Below the pieces are notes generated by a model. That model searched no databases, had not been told where the DNA came from, and saw only the letters and a list, made by a program, of their open reading frames with translations. Of a stretch of DNA of 51,484 nucleotides, positions 16,678 to 25,523 are shown piece by piece; position 1 is the stretch's first letter; each line of letters starts with the position of its first letter. Both the position numbers and the translations under genes were made by a program. The DNA comes from Ruminococcaceae bacterium UBA6364 (GTDB lineage: Bacteria > Bacillota > Clostridia > Oscillospirales > Acutalibacteraceae), in assembly GCA_002440045.1 (NCBI GenBank), contig DJRI01000098.1, positions 14,242-65,725 of the forward strand. The letters are read 5' to 3'.

Positions 16678-17865
16678 ATGAAAGAAATTATACTTATAAA
16701 AGACGGCGAGCTTGCCCTTAAAGGGCTTAACAGAGCCACATTTGAAGATATGCTCGTCAAAAATATCCGCCGAAGGCTCAACCGCTTCGGCAAATTTGAA
16801 TATAAAAAATCGCAATCCACAATCACTATAGAGCCCAAAGACGAAAGCACCGACCTTGAGGGCGCGGTTGACGAAATCTCTCGCGTGTTCGGCATTGCGG
16901 GCTTTTCGCGCGCGGCGGTAGCCGAAAAAAATATGGACGATATTTTAGAGCTTGCCCCGAAATATCTTGAAAATGACCTTTTAAACATAAAAAAATTCAA
17001 GGTCGAAGCAAAACGCTCCGACAAAAGGTTCCCCTATACCTCGCCCGAAATTTCGGCTTTAATGGGCGAAAAGCTTTTAGAAGCCTTTCCGCATCTTTCT
17101 GTAGACGTTCATTCGCCCGAAATAACCGTAACCGTTGAAATACGCGACAGAGCGTATATACGCGGCAACCAGCTAAAAGGCGCGGGCGGTATGCCCGTCG
17201 GCTCGTCGGGCAAAGCGGGGCTTCTTATCTCGGGCGGAATAGACAGCCCCGTTTCGGGCTATATGATGGCAAAGCGCGGGGTTGAGCTTACCGCAATACA
17301 CTTTGCGTCGCCCCCCTACACTTCAAAAATGGCAGAGGACAAGGTTCACGAGCTTTTAAGAAGAGTTGCGCGCTACAGCGGCAGAATAACGCTTTATACC
17401 GTGCCGTTCACAGAAATTCAGGAGCAAATTCGCGACAACTGCCCCGAAGACTTTTTCACCCTTGTTATGCGCCGCTTTATGATGAGAATTGCAAGCGAAA
17501 TCGCAAAAAAATGCGGTTGTCTTGCGCTTATCACGGGCGAAAGCGTGGCGCAGGTGGCAAGCCAGACGCTTTCGGCGCTTTTGTGCACCGACGACGCAGC
17601 CGCGCTTCCCGTTATGCGCCCGTGCATAGGCATGGATAAGGAAGAAATAATAACAATAGCGCGAAAAATAGATACGTTTGAAACGTCTATTCAGCCGTTT
17701 GAGGACTGCTGCACGGTATTCACCCCAAAGCACCCAAAAACAAAGCCCACGCTTGACGATGTTAAAGCCGCCGAAAGCGGACTTGACATAAAAGCTCTTA
17801 CAGAAAGAGCCGTTCTTAATACAGAAAAAATATTTATTAATGCGGAAGGCGTTATGAATGACTGA
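16678..17865 (+). CDS. thiI: tRNA 4-thiouridine synthase / thiamine sulfurtransferase ThiI
   Basis: Adenylates U8 of tRNA and replaces the oxygen with sulfur delivered by the desulfurase. 395 residues: ferredoxin-like N-terminal region, THUMP domain to about residue 165, then the PP-loop ATPase domain with LISGGIDSPVSGYMMAKRG, and a C-terminal segment with GESVAQVASQTL and CCTVFTPKHPKTKP. The extra rhodanese domain of the enterobacterial enzyme is absent, as in other Gram-positive bacteria. The ATG at 16678 has AAAGAGG five bases upstream and begins with the family-typical EIILIKDGELALKG; the frame is open a further 12 codons into the desulfurase gene. Its stop overlaps the pncC start. Confidence 0.95.
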   Translation: MKEIILIKDGELALKGLNRATFEDMLVKNIRRRLNRFGKFEYKKSQSTITIEPKDESTDLEGAVDEISRVFGIAGFSRAAVAEKNMDDILELAPKYLENDLLNIKKFKVEAKRSDKRFPYTSPEISALMGEKLLEAFPHLSVDVHSPEITVTVEIRDRAYIRGNQLKGAGGMPVGSSGKAGLLISGGIDSPVSGYMMAKRGVELTAIHFASPPYTSKMAEDKVHELLRRVARYSGRITLYTVPFTEIQEQIRDNCPEDFFTLVMRRFMMRIASEIAKKCGCLALITGESVAQVASQTLSALLCTDDAAALPVMRPCIGMDKEEIITIARKIDTFETSIQPFEDCCTVFTPKHPKTKPTLDDVKAAESGLDIKALTERAVLNTEKIFINAEGVMND

Positions 17866-18358
17866 AAACGAGCTTTTCTTTTCGGCGAAAGAAGCTGTAA
17901 AGACACTTGAAAATCACAAAAAAACGCTTGCTCTTGCAGAGTCCTGCACGGGCGGCCTTGTAAGCAAGCTTATAACCGATGTAAGCGGCGCTTCGGCGGT
18001 TTACGAGGGCGGCGTGTGCTCTTATTCAAACAGCGTTAAAATGAAAATCCTCGGCGTAAAAGAAGAAACACTTCGCACTTTCGGCGCGGTAAGCGAAAAC
18101 ACTGCGCGCGAAATGTCGCAGGGCGTAAGAAAAGCCCTCGGCGCAGATATAGGCGTGGGCATAACGGGCATTGCGGGTCCGCTTTCTGACGGAACAAACA
18201 AGCCCGTGGGTCTTATATACATTTCGGTATGCTCCGAAAAATTTGAAAAGACGGTTGAATTAAAAAACAACTTTACAGAAAACGTCAGAGAACAAAACAG
18301 GCTTTCGGCGGCAAAAACCGCCCTTGACCTTATTTCGGAAGATGAGTTATATGAGTAA
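17858..18358 (+). CDS. pncC: Nicotinamide-nucleotide amidase (stand-alone CinA C-terminal domain)
   Basis: Deamidates nicotinamide mononucleotide to nicotinate mononucleotide, recycling NAD by-products. The 166-residue protein is only the C-terminal half of CinA. It keeps LALAESCTGGLV (catalytic Ser29), GGVCSYSNSVKMKILGV, AREMSQGVRKALGADIG and TGIAGP (103-108), so it should be active. The start overlaps the thiI stop by 8 bp and GGAAGG precedes it. Two genes downstream is a full-length but degenerate CinA-like protein, which makes this intact copy informative by comparison. Confidence 0.93.
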   Translation: MTENELFFSAKEAVKTLENHKKTLALAESCTGGLVSKLITDVSGASAVYEGGVCSYSNSVKMKILGVKEETLRTFGAVSENTAREMSQGVRKALGADIGVGITGIAGPLSDGTNKPVGLIYISVCSEKFEKTVELKNNFTENVREQNRLSAAKTALDLISEDELYE

Positions 18359-19421
18359 AAAACGAAAAGCCCCGAAAACGGGCGATATGGTGCATTTCAA
18401 AGACTTTGAAGACACGGTTTTGAGAAGCGACGAAACGCAGAAAAACGAATATGTGAAAAACCAAAAAAAGCTTCGGCGCATAAAGACGGCAAGGATTGTG
18501 CTTTGCGCCGTGGCTGTGGCGACGCTTTTAGTCTCGGGAACGTTTCTTGCAAAGCGCGGCATTGAAAAATACCTCGTCATAAAGCAGGAGGAGGACAAAA
18601 AGTACACTCTTTCAAACGACGTTATAAAAGAGCTTGACAATATGTCCGAAGAAGAGGCGTGGGCTTATCTTTTCAAGCAGTACCCCGACCTTATGAACGT
18701 CCAGTTCCCGCCGGGAATAAACTATGAATACGCGCTTCAGTACGCGCAAAATCCGCAGATGTTCGGCTACATCAAAATCGACGGAACAAAAATAGATTAT
18801 CCCGTTGCAAAGGCCGAAAACAACAAATATTATCTTACCCACGATTTTTACGGCAATTCGACAAGCTACGGCGCAATTTTCGCTTCGCACATCGACACCG
18901 CGTCGCCGCTCCCGCGAAACACATTGCTTTACGGTCACAACATGAAAGACGGCTCGCGTTTTGCCGCTCTTACAAACTACAAATCGCTTGACTATTTTAA
19001 AAATCATCCCGTTATCGAATTTAACACGCTTTTTGACAAGCACAAATGGAAAATATATGCCGTAATAATCACAAACGGCAATATTGACGGCGATAACGGT
19101 TACTTTTTCGATTTCACGTTTGACAACTGCTCGGACACATGCTTTGCGGAGTATATCGAAGAGGTTGACAAACGAAAGCTTTACAACACGGGCGTTGACC
19201 TTCGCCCCGACGACAAGCTTTTAACGCTTTGCACATGCTCTTACGAGTTCAAAAACGCAAGGCTCATAGTTATTGCAAGAATGGTGCGCGACGGCGAATC
19301 GGACGAAGTGGATACGTCCCTTGCCGCATACAAAAGCACTCCCGTTAAATATCCTTCGGCTTATTACAGCAACCCTGCAAAGAACCCGTACAAGGACGAT
19401 AAAAAATGGTATCTTTATTAA
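18351..19421 (+). CDS. srtB: Class B sortase
   Basis: Membrane-bound cysteine transpeptidase that joins sorted surface proteins to peptidoglycan or pilus-like partners. 356 residues: basic cytoplasmic N-terminus of about 45, one transmembrane helix (about 47-66), then the sortase fold. Catalytic residues visible are His196 in LLYGHNM, Cys296 in TLCTCSYEF (TLxTC signature) and Arg304 in NARLIV. YPVAKAENNKYYLTHDFYG is typical of class B. The start chosen (ATG 18351) overlaps the pncC stop and has GGAAG upstream; nine more codons are open. Neither the adjacent membrane protein nor the two dockerin proteins of the window ends in an obvious LPxTG or NPQTN-type signal, so its substrate is not visible here. 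Confidence 0.92.
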   Translation: MSKKRKAPKTGDMVHFKDFEDTVLRSDETQKNEYVKNQKKLRRIKTARIVLCAVAVATLLVSGTFLAKRGIEKYLVIKQEEDKKYTLSNDVIKELDNMSEEEAWAYLFKQYPDLMNVQFPPGINYEYALQYAQNPQMFGYIKIDGTKIDYPVAKAENNKYYLTHDFYGNSTSYGAIFASHIDTASPLPRNTLLYGHNMKDGSRFAALTNYKSLDYFKNHPVIEFNTLFDKHKWKIYAVIITNGNIDGDNGYFFDFTFDNCSDTCFAEYIEEVDKRKLYNTGVDLRPDDKLLTLCTCSYEFKNARLIVIARMVRDGESDEVDTSLAAYKSTPVKYPSAYYSNPAKNPYKDDKKWYLY

Positions 19422-19439
19422 ATTTCAGAGGTGTGAAAA

Positions 19440-20963
19440 ATGAAAATTAAAGCCTTCTCGTTTGAGCGGGACAGTCTCGCCTTCGCAGATATAAAAAGTG
19501 AAGTTTCAAAAAGGCTTACCGACGAAGCTGTCTTTTTTGAAAGCTTTAAAGACCCGAATGCGCTTTTTAACGCGCTTTCGGACGCGCTTTCAAAGGCAAA
19601 CGCCATTCTTTTGGGCGTGGAGCCTCAGCTGTATTTAAAATTCAAGCCGATAATAATAAAAGCCTTCAACTTTACGCCCGCATACAGCGAAAAAATAGAA
19701 GAACGTATAGGCGACAAAGTGACGGACGAAAAGCTTTTAAAGGCGCATCTTCTCGTGCCGAACGAAAGCACCGAGCTTATTACTTCGACGGGGCTTTACA
19801 GCGGCTTTTACGTTGCTTCAAACGGTCAGTACATTATGGTCTTTCCGCTTGAAGAAACAGCGGTCAAAGAGATTTTTGATGCCGCCGCCCTTCCCTTCAT
19901 AAAAACCGAAAACCGCGAAGAGCTTTTAAGCTCTCTCGTTGAAAACGGCGCTTCCAAAAAAGGCGAAGAGCTTGTTAAAAAGCTTATTGACAACGGACTT
20001 AAGCTTGCAGTTTCCTCCACCCCCGCCGCCGCTCTTTTTAAAGACGATATAAGAGCCTGCGAGGGCTATGAAAACAACGTATTTTTCACACCGTTTGTCA
20101 ACGACTCGGGCGCGGGCGACAGAAAAGAATATGCCGCAGAGCTTGCTAAAGGCGCTATGGAGCTTCGCTCCGCCGACATCGGCGCGGCTGTTTCAAACAT
20201 ATTCCGCGAGAAAGACGGCGACGAAATAAAAGGCTATTATGCTTTTATAAGCGTTGCGACAGGCGAAAAGGCGGTTATCCGCCGACTTATTGCAGACGGC
20301 GACGAAAACGTTGAAAATCTTGTGGTTGAAGCCACGGCAGAGCTTTATTCGCTTATAGAAAAATATACCGACGAGCTTATTTTCAAAAAGCAGGCGTCCG
20401 AAGAAGAAAAAAAGAAATACGAAGCGGCTCAGATAGAAGCCGAATACAAAGCGGACGAACGTCCCTCGGCTGCTCTCGGCAAAAAAGGAACAATAATAGC
20501 CGTTGCGGCTCTTGCGGCGGCAGTCGTAATCTGCATAATACTCGGCTTTAAGTTCGGCGGATATTTTGTAAGCCCCTCTCAAGACCCCGAAGAAAGCGGA
20601 CTTCAAAGCAACCCCAACATAAGTGTGACAAACCCGTCTGAGAATGTGCCCTCAAGCATATTAAACGACGAGACCGAGAGTATGTCGGTATTCACATCGG
20701 AAAGCGACACAACCTCTATTTTTGACGTTCCGAGAACGGTTTCGGCAATCGAAAACAACGACGACCGCAATACTTACAGACCGTCTCCCGAGACGACCAA
20801 ACGCCGCGAAACAACGACCTCTGCGCCGAAAACCACGGCAAAAGCACCCGAAAAAACAGAGCCTACAAAAACTCCCGAAACAAAAGCGCCCGAGACAGAA
20901 GCCCCCGAAACAGAAGCTCCTGTCGAAAGCACGCCCATAGAAGAGCCTGCAGGCGACGAATAA
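19440..20963 (+). CDS. Membrane-anchored degenerate CinA paralogue (predicted pseudoenzyme)
   Basis: 507 residues. By eye, residues 1-165 follow the CinA N-terminal MoCF-like domain (FKDPNALFNALSDALSKANAILLG; TDEKLLKAHLLVPNESTEL; GLYSGFYVASNGQYIMVFP; FDAAALPFI), and residues 183-312 follow the PncC-type domain (LIDNGLKLAV; AAELAKGAMELRSADIGAAV; YYAFISVATGEK; RRLIADGDENV). Active-site blocks are gone: AESCTGG of the neighbour pncC becomes SSTPAAA (catalytic Ser to Thr194), TGIAGP becomes SNIFRE (252-257), and GTAPGF/LPGxPSE-type motifs are altered. A charged coiled segment (315-350), one helix (about 351-372) and a 135-residue Pro/Thr/Glu/Ser-rich tail follow. No signal peptide, so the CinA-like part should be cytosolic and the tail outside. 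Good SD (CAGAGGTG) and 18-bp spacing from srtB. Homology is by visual alignment, not by a search. Confidence 0.7.
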   Translation: MKIKAFSFERDSLAFADIKSEVSKRLTDEAVFFESFKDPNALFNALSDALSKANAILLGVEPQLYLKFKPIIIKAFNFTPAYSEKIEERIGDKVTDEKLLKAHLLVPNESTELITSTGLYSGFYVASNGQYIMVFPLEETAVKEIFDAAALPFIKTENREELLSSLVENGASKKGEELVKKLIDNGLKLAVSSTPAAALFKDDIRACEGYENNVFFTPFVNDSGAGDRKEYAAELAKGAMELRSADIGAAVSNIFREKDGDEIKGYYAFISVATGEKAVIRRLIADGDENVENLVVEATAELYSLIEKYTDELIFKKQASEEEKKKYEAAQIEAEYKADERPSAALGKKGTIIAVAALAAAVVICIILGFKFGGYFVSPSQDPEESGLQSNPNISVTNPSENVPSSILNDETESMSVFTSESDTTSIFDVPRTVSAIENNDDRNTYRPSPETTKRRETTTSAPKTTAKAPEKTEPTKTPETKAPETEAPETEAPVESTPIEEPAGDE

Positions 20964-20991
20964 AACTACCCCTTAAAGGAGGAGAATATAT

Positions 20992-22011
20992 ATGGCAATT
21001 CTTATCACAGGCGGTGCCGGTTACATCGGCTCGCACACGGCGGTCGAGCTTTTGAACGCCGGCAAAGAAGTAGTTATTCTTGACAACTTTTACAACAGCT
21101 GCCGCGAGGTTCTTTCAAGAATAAAAGAGCTTTCGGGCGGCAAGGACTTTAAGTTTTACGAATGCGACATTCGCGACAGAAAAGGCCTTGACAAGGTTTT
21201 CAAGGAAAATGACATTGAGGCTGTAATTCATTTTGCAGGTCTTAAAGCAGTCGGCGAATCGTGCAAAATTCCGCTTTTATATTATGAAAATAACATCGGC
21301 GGCACGGTTACTCTTTGCGAAGCTATGGCAGAGGGTGGCTGCAAAACAATCGTTTTCAGCTCGTCCGCCACGGTTTACGGCGAGCACAATGTTTCGCCGC
21401 TTAAAGAGGATATGAAAACCGGCGGCACAACAAATCCTTACGGCACAACAAAGCTCTTTATAGAGCAGATTCTTACAGACGCCGCAAAGGCAGACCCCGA
21501 ATGGAGCGTTTGCATTCTTCGTTATTTCAATCCGCTCGGTGCGCACAAAAGCGGCAGAATCGGCGAAAACCCCAACGGAATACCGAACAATCTTATGCCC
21601 TATATCACACAGGTTGCAGTCGGCAGGCTTAAATACCTTCACGTTTACGGCAACGATTACGACACACCCGACGGAACGGGCGTGCGCGACTATATTCACG
21701 TTGTTGACCTTGCAAAGGGTCACATAAAAGCCGTCGACAAAGCGCTTTCAACAAAGGGCGTAAACATCTATAACCTCGGCACGGGCAGAGGCTACAGCGT
21801 GCTTGAAGTCGTAAAAGCGTTTGAAAAGGCTTCGGGAATAACCATTCCTTATAAAATCGAAGCACGCCGCCCCGGCGACATTGCCACATGCTATTCCGAC
21901 CCATCAAAGGCAGAAAAAGAGCTCGGCTGGAAAGCGGAGCTCGGCATTGAAGAGATGTGCGCCGACTCTTACAGATGGCAGCACAACAACCCCAACGGTT
22001 ACGAGGCTTGA
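20992..22011 (+). CDS. galE: UDP-glucose 4-epimerase
   Basis: Interconverts UDP-glucose and UDP-galactose (Leloir pathway and supply of galactosyl units), NAD-dependent, cytosolic. 339 residues of the short-chain dehydrogenase fold: NAD-binding [10 protein letters not shown] at 7-16, SSSATVYG with catalytic Ser, the YxxxK pair in NPYGTTK, and family-specific [22 protein letters not shown] and [16 protein letters not shown] strong AAAGGAGGAG lies 9 bp upstream of the ATG. It sits in the same transcription unit as the sortase and GH13 genes, suggesting coupling of surface-glycan precursor supply with carbohydrate use. Confidence 0.96.
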   Translation: MAILITGGAGYIGSHTAVELLNAGKEVVILDNFYNSCREVLSRIKELSGGKDFKFYECDIRDRKGLDKVFKENDIEAVIHFAGLKAVGESCKIPLLYYENNIGGTVTLCEAMAEGGCKTIVFSSSATVYGEHNVSPLKEDMKTGGTTNPYGTTKLFIEQILTDAAKADPEWSVCILRYFNPLGAHKSGRIGENPNGIPNNLMPYITQVAVGRLKYLHVYGNDYDTPDGTGVRDYIHVVDLAKGHIKAVDKALSTKGVNIYNLGTGRGYSVLEVVKAFEKASGITIPYKIEARRPGDIATCYSDPSKAEKELGWKAELGIEEMCADSYRWQHNNPNGYEA

Positions 22012-22016
22012 TTAAT

Positions 22017-23885
22017 TTGCAGTTTGTTCCCTTTAACTCGCGCGATAAAGCGCACAAATCAATATTCGGAAGTACAGCCGCCGGAGAAATCCTGCGGCTT
22101 TCGGTCTGTATGCCGCGCTCGTTTTCGTGCAGCGCAGTTACGCTTCTTTTAAGAAAAGACGGCGGCGAATACACTAAAAAGCCGCTTTATTGGTGCTCTC
22201 ACAATGGCGACGTCGAATATTGGGACATTTCGTTTTCGTTTGAAGAAGCGGGGCTTTATTTTTACCGTTTTTCATACGAAACGCCGTTCGGCACGGGAAA
22301 CATCTTTTTAAAAAGCGGCGGCTGCGGCGAATTTTCGCCGAGCGGCAAAGAGTGGCAGCAGACCGTATATAAAAAAGACTTTAAAACGCCCGACTGCTTT
22401 AAGGGCGGAATAATGTATCAGATTTTTCCCGACAGATTTTACTTTTCGGGCGAAAAGAAAAAGAATGTTCCCGCCGACAGAATTTTGCACACCGATTTTT
22501 CCGATATTCCCTTTTACAAGCCCGACAAAAACGGAAAAATTTTGAATAACGACTATTTCGGCGGCGATTTTCGCGGCATAACCGAAAAGCTGCCGTATAT
22601 TAAAAGCCTCGGCGTGACGGTTATTTATCTTAACCCCGTATTTGAAGCGCATTCAAACCACCGCTACAACACAGCCGACTATAAAAACACCGACCCGCTT
22701 TTGGGCACAAAAGAAGAGCTTGAAGAGCTTGTTAAAAAAGCCGACGAGTATTCGATAAAAATTATCCTCGACGGCGTTTTCAGCCACACAGGCTCCGACA
22801 GCGTTTATTTTAACCGCGAAAAACGCTACGGCGACGGCGGCGCATATAACGACCCGCTTTCACCTTATCGCGAGTGGTATAATTTTAAAGACGACGGCAC
22901 ATATGACTGCTGGTGGGGCATTGACACTCTCCCCGAAACCGACGAAGAAAACGACGTCTTTATTGATTTTATCACTGGCGAAAACGGCGTAACAAACAGT
23001 ATGCTTGACATAGGCGTTGCGGGCTTCAGGCTCGACGTTGCCGACGAGCTTCCCGATAAATTTCTTGACGCGCTTTATTCCTCTTTAAAAAAACGCAATC
23101 CTCAAAGCTTTGTTTTGGGCGAGGTGTGGGAGGACGCGTCTAACAAAATCAGCCACGGCGGCAGGCGCAGATACCTTCTCGGCGGTCAGCTTGACAGCGT
23201 AATGAACTATCCGTTCTCGGCGGCGATACTTTCATTTATGCGCTACGGCGTTGCCGAAAGCTTTATGGAAAGCGTCGTTACAATATGCGAAAACTATCCA
23301 AAACCCGTTCTTGACTGTCTTATGAATCACCTCGGCACTCACGACACCGCGCGCATACTTTCGCGCCTTGCTTCGCCCGAGCTTGAAACGAAGCCGCGCG
23401 ATATACAGGCTTCTCATAAGCTTTCACCCGAAGAGTATTCGCACGCAAAAACTCTTTTAAAAACGGCAGCTGTGCTTCAATACACGCTCCCCGGCTTTCC
23501 GTCGGTATATTACGGCGACGAAGCGGGTATGACGGGCGGCTCCGACCCGTTCAACAGGGCGTTTTTTCCGTGGGGTAACGAGGATAAAGAGCTTACCGAA
23601 TGGTTTATAAAGCTCGGCAAAATACGCCTTTCGCACCCCGCTTTTAAAACGGGTGAATTTGTTCCGTTTTCTGCCATGCTTTCGTGCGTGGCATATAAAA
23701 GAGTGAGTGACGGCGGCTCAGTTTTTGTAATTGCAAACCGCAATCCGCACGAAATAGATTATTATTTGCCCGACGGCTTCAAGAATAAAAAGGAGCTTAT
23801 TACAGGCGCATATTCTTCGGATTTCATTAAAATTCCGCCGTTCGGCGCGGCAATTCTCACAGATGTTGAATGCAATATTTATTAA
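22017..23885 (+). CDS. GH13 alpha-amylase family enzyme (neopullulanase/cyclomaltodextrinase-like)
   Basis: Intracellular hydrolase of alpha-glucosidic bonds in malto-oligosaccharides, cyclodextrins or pullulan fragments. 623 residues: an N-terminal beta-sandwich of the CBM34 type (about 1-110), the catalytic barrel from MYQIFPDRFY, and a C-terminal beta domain. Catalytic residues are Asp340 in GFRLDVADE, Glu369 in LGEVWEDA and Asp443 in GTHDTAR; NPVFEAHSNHRYNTADY and DGVFSHTG are the usual conserved regions. No signal peptide. I chose TTG 22017 because GAGG lies 10 bases upstream and the family N-terminus begins there; TTG 22008 and longer starts overlap galE. Exact specificity within the subfamily cannot be read from sequence. 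Confidence 0.9.
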   Translation: MQFVPFNSRDKAHKSIFGSTAAGEILRLSVCMPRSFSCSAVTLLLRKDGGEYTKKPLYWCSHNGDVEYWDISFSFEEAGLYFYRFSYETPFGTGNIFLKSGGCGEFSPSGKEWQQTVYKKDFKTPDCFKGGIMYQIFPDRFYFSGEKKKNVPADRILHTDFSDIPFYKPDKNGKILNNDYFGGDFRGITEKLPYIKSLGVTVIYLNPVFEAHSNHRYNTADYKNTDPLLGTKEELEELVKKADEYSIKIILDGVFSHTGSDSVYFNREKRYGDGGAYNDPLSPYREWYNFKDDGTYDCWWGIDTLPETDEENDVFIDFITGENGVTNSMLDIGVAGFRLDVADELPDKFLDALYSSLKKRNPQSFVLGEVWEDASNKISHGGRRRYLLGGQLDSVMNYPFSAAILSFMRYGVAESFMESVVTICENYPKPVLDCLMNHLGTHDTARILSRLASPELETKPRDIQASHKLSPEEYSHAKTLLKTAAVLQYTLPGFPSVYYGDEAGMTGGSDPFNRAFFPWGNEDKELTEWFIKLGKIRLSHPAFKTGEFVPFSAMLSCVAYKRVSDGGSVFVIANRNPHEIDYYLPDGFKNKKELITGAYSSDFIKIPPFGAAILTDVECNIY

Positions 23886-23901
23886 AATTGCATAATATCT
23901 T

Positions 23902-23929
23902 TTGCTTTTAAAATATGATAGTATATATT
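23902..23929 (+). promoter_or_regulatory. Possible promoter of the secreted lipase-like gene
   Basis: -35 TTGCTT (23902-23907), 16-bp spacer, -10 TATATT (23924-23929) in a very AT-rich gap. Moderate matches; no terminator separates it from the GH13 gene. Confidence 0.4.
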
Positions 23930-23953
23930 CAGAAAAATTAGGGGGTAATTTTT

Positions 23954-25477
23954 TTGAAGAAGATACTGTCATTATTTTTATCCGTTGTTTTGCTTTTTTC
24001 GCTCTCTGTACCGGCATTTTCGGCAAGCGAGTGCAATTGCCAAGAGCCGCCGATAATATATGTTGCCGCGCTCGGCAGTGCAAAAATCATTAAGGACGCC
24101 GGCACAGAAAACGAACGCATACTCTTCAGACCCGACACAGGCGACGTTATAAAACGCTTTTCGCCCGTTATTGCCGCCGCAGGAAGCCTAATACTCACAA
24201 AAGATTACGATGCTTTCGGCGACGTGCTTATTGACTGCGTTAACGATGTTTTCGGCGACCTTACGCTCGACGGCAACGGTAACTCGAAGCCGAATGTAAC
24301 ATCTCCCGAAGCTGTTCCCGAGGGCAGCGAACACGGGCTTCACACAAGCTATTATTTCGGCTATGATTTCAGGCTTGACCCCGTAGAAAACGCCGAAAAG
24401 CTTCACAAATTCATCTGCGAAGTCAAAAAGCTTACAAATCACTCAACAGTCCGTTTCAGAGCGTCAAGCATGGGCGGCGTTGTCGCGCTTTCGTATATGC
24501 GCCTTTTCGGCACAAGCGATATTGAAGCAGTCATCTTCCAATGCTGTCCGCTTTTGGGCACGGCTGTTGCGGGCGAGCTTTTTTGCGGCAAGGTTCAGAT
24601 AGACAAAGACGCGCTTTTGCGCTACGGCGAGGGCGCTTTGCCGTCGCTTGATTCGGACTTTTTCGGCGGCGTTTTGTATGCGCTTCTTGAGGCGCTTGAC
24701 GCTGCGGGTGTTCTTAACGGACTTGTAAATATAGCCGACGACCTTGTTTTGCACTTAAAAGACAGAGTTTACAACGAGTGCCTTATTCCGATATTCTCTA
24801 CTCTTCCCGGAATATGGAGTTTTGTGCCCGATGAATATTATGAAGAAGCAAAAAGCTTTATGAAGCTTGACCCGGCTTTGCAAAGCGGACTTATTAAAAA
24901 GCTTGATTTTTACCACTACGAGGTTCAGTCAAAGGCAAAAGAGCTTTTTGAAAATGCAAAGCGCACCACAAATCTTTATATTCTTGCCGGCTACAACATG
25001 CAAAGAACGCCGCTTGTCACGGCATATATGAACACGTCCGACGGCACCGTAGACACAACATACGCTTCGTGCGGCGCTGTTTGCGCGCCCTTGGGTGAAG
25101 AGCTCCCGAAAGACTATGTTCAGGCGCGCTTCCCCGATAAAAACTACATTTCACCCGACAGAATGATTGACGCTTCAACCTGTCTTTTGCCCGAGAGCAC
25201 GTTTTTTGTAAAAGATATGCTTCACTGCAAGTGCCACGACGGCCACGCAGAGCTTTACAGGCTGATGTTTTCGAGCAAAGAGCAGTTCACTGTTTTTGAC
25301 TATCCCGAATATCCGCAGTTTTTACAAAACGACACGGTAAACAAAAAGTTCCGCCCCGTTGAATACAGCGGCTCGCCCTTAAACGCTGCATTTAATTATT
25401 TCACGGCAATGCCGTCGTTTTTGAATTTTGTAAAGCTTATCACAGCGCTTCTTAAAACGTTTACGGCAGTAAAATAA
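23954..25477 (+). CDS. Secreted alpha/beta-hydrolase of LCAT/lipase type
   Basis: 507 residues. An N-terminal signal peptide ends near AFSAS (residues 1-24), so the protein is exported. YDFRLDPVENAEKLHKFICEVKK followed by VRFRASSMGG matches the arrangement in lecithin:cholesterol-acyltransferase-like lipases, where YDWR precedes the helix leading to the nucleophile elbow. The presumed nucleophile is Ser172 in ASSMGG; the usual first Gly of GxSxG is Ala170. Asp and His of the triad probably come from the NTSDGTVDTTYAS region (near 361-375) and from CHDGHAEL near the C-terminus. Several cysteines (ECNC, QCC, CKCHDGH) may form disulfides. Start TTG has GGGGG upstream. It may cleave lipids or esters outside the cell; substrate unknown. 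Confidence 0.7.
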   Translation: MKKILSLFLSVVLLFSLSVPAFSASECNCQEPPIIYVAALGSAKIIKDAGTENERILFRPDTGDVIKRFSPVIAAAGSLILTKDYDAFGDVLIDCVNDVFGDLTLDGNGNSKPNVTSPEAVPEGSEHGLHTSYYFGYDFRLDPVENAEKLHKFICEVKKLTNHSTVRFRASSMGGVVALSYMRLFGTSDIEAVIFQCCPLLGTAVAGELFCGKVQIDKDALLRYGEGALPSLDSDFFGGVLYALLEALDAAGVLNGLVNIADDLVLHLKDRVYNECLIPIFSTLPGIWSFVPDEYYEEAKSFMKLDPALQSGLIKKLDFYHYEVQSKAKELFENAKRTTNLYILAGYNMQRTPLVTAYMNTSDGTVDTTYASCGAVCAPLGEELPKDYVQARFPDKNYISPDRMIDASTCLLPESTFFVKDMLHCKCHDGHAELYRLMFSSKEQFTVFDYPEYPQFLQNDTVNKKFRPVEYSGSPLNAAFNYFTAMPSFLNFVKLITALLKTFTAVK

Positions 25478-25488
25478 GAATGAACTAA

Positions 25489-25523
25489 AAATGAGATGCT
25501 GCGTTTTTCACAGCATCTCATTT
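25489..25523. terminator. Bidirectional terminator between lipase and feo operon
   Basis: 13-bp perfect arms AAATGAGATGCTG (25489-25501) and CAGCATCTCATTT (25511-25523), 9-nt loop, between convergent stops. Confidence 0.85.
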
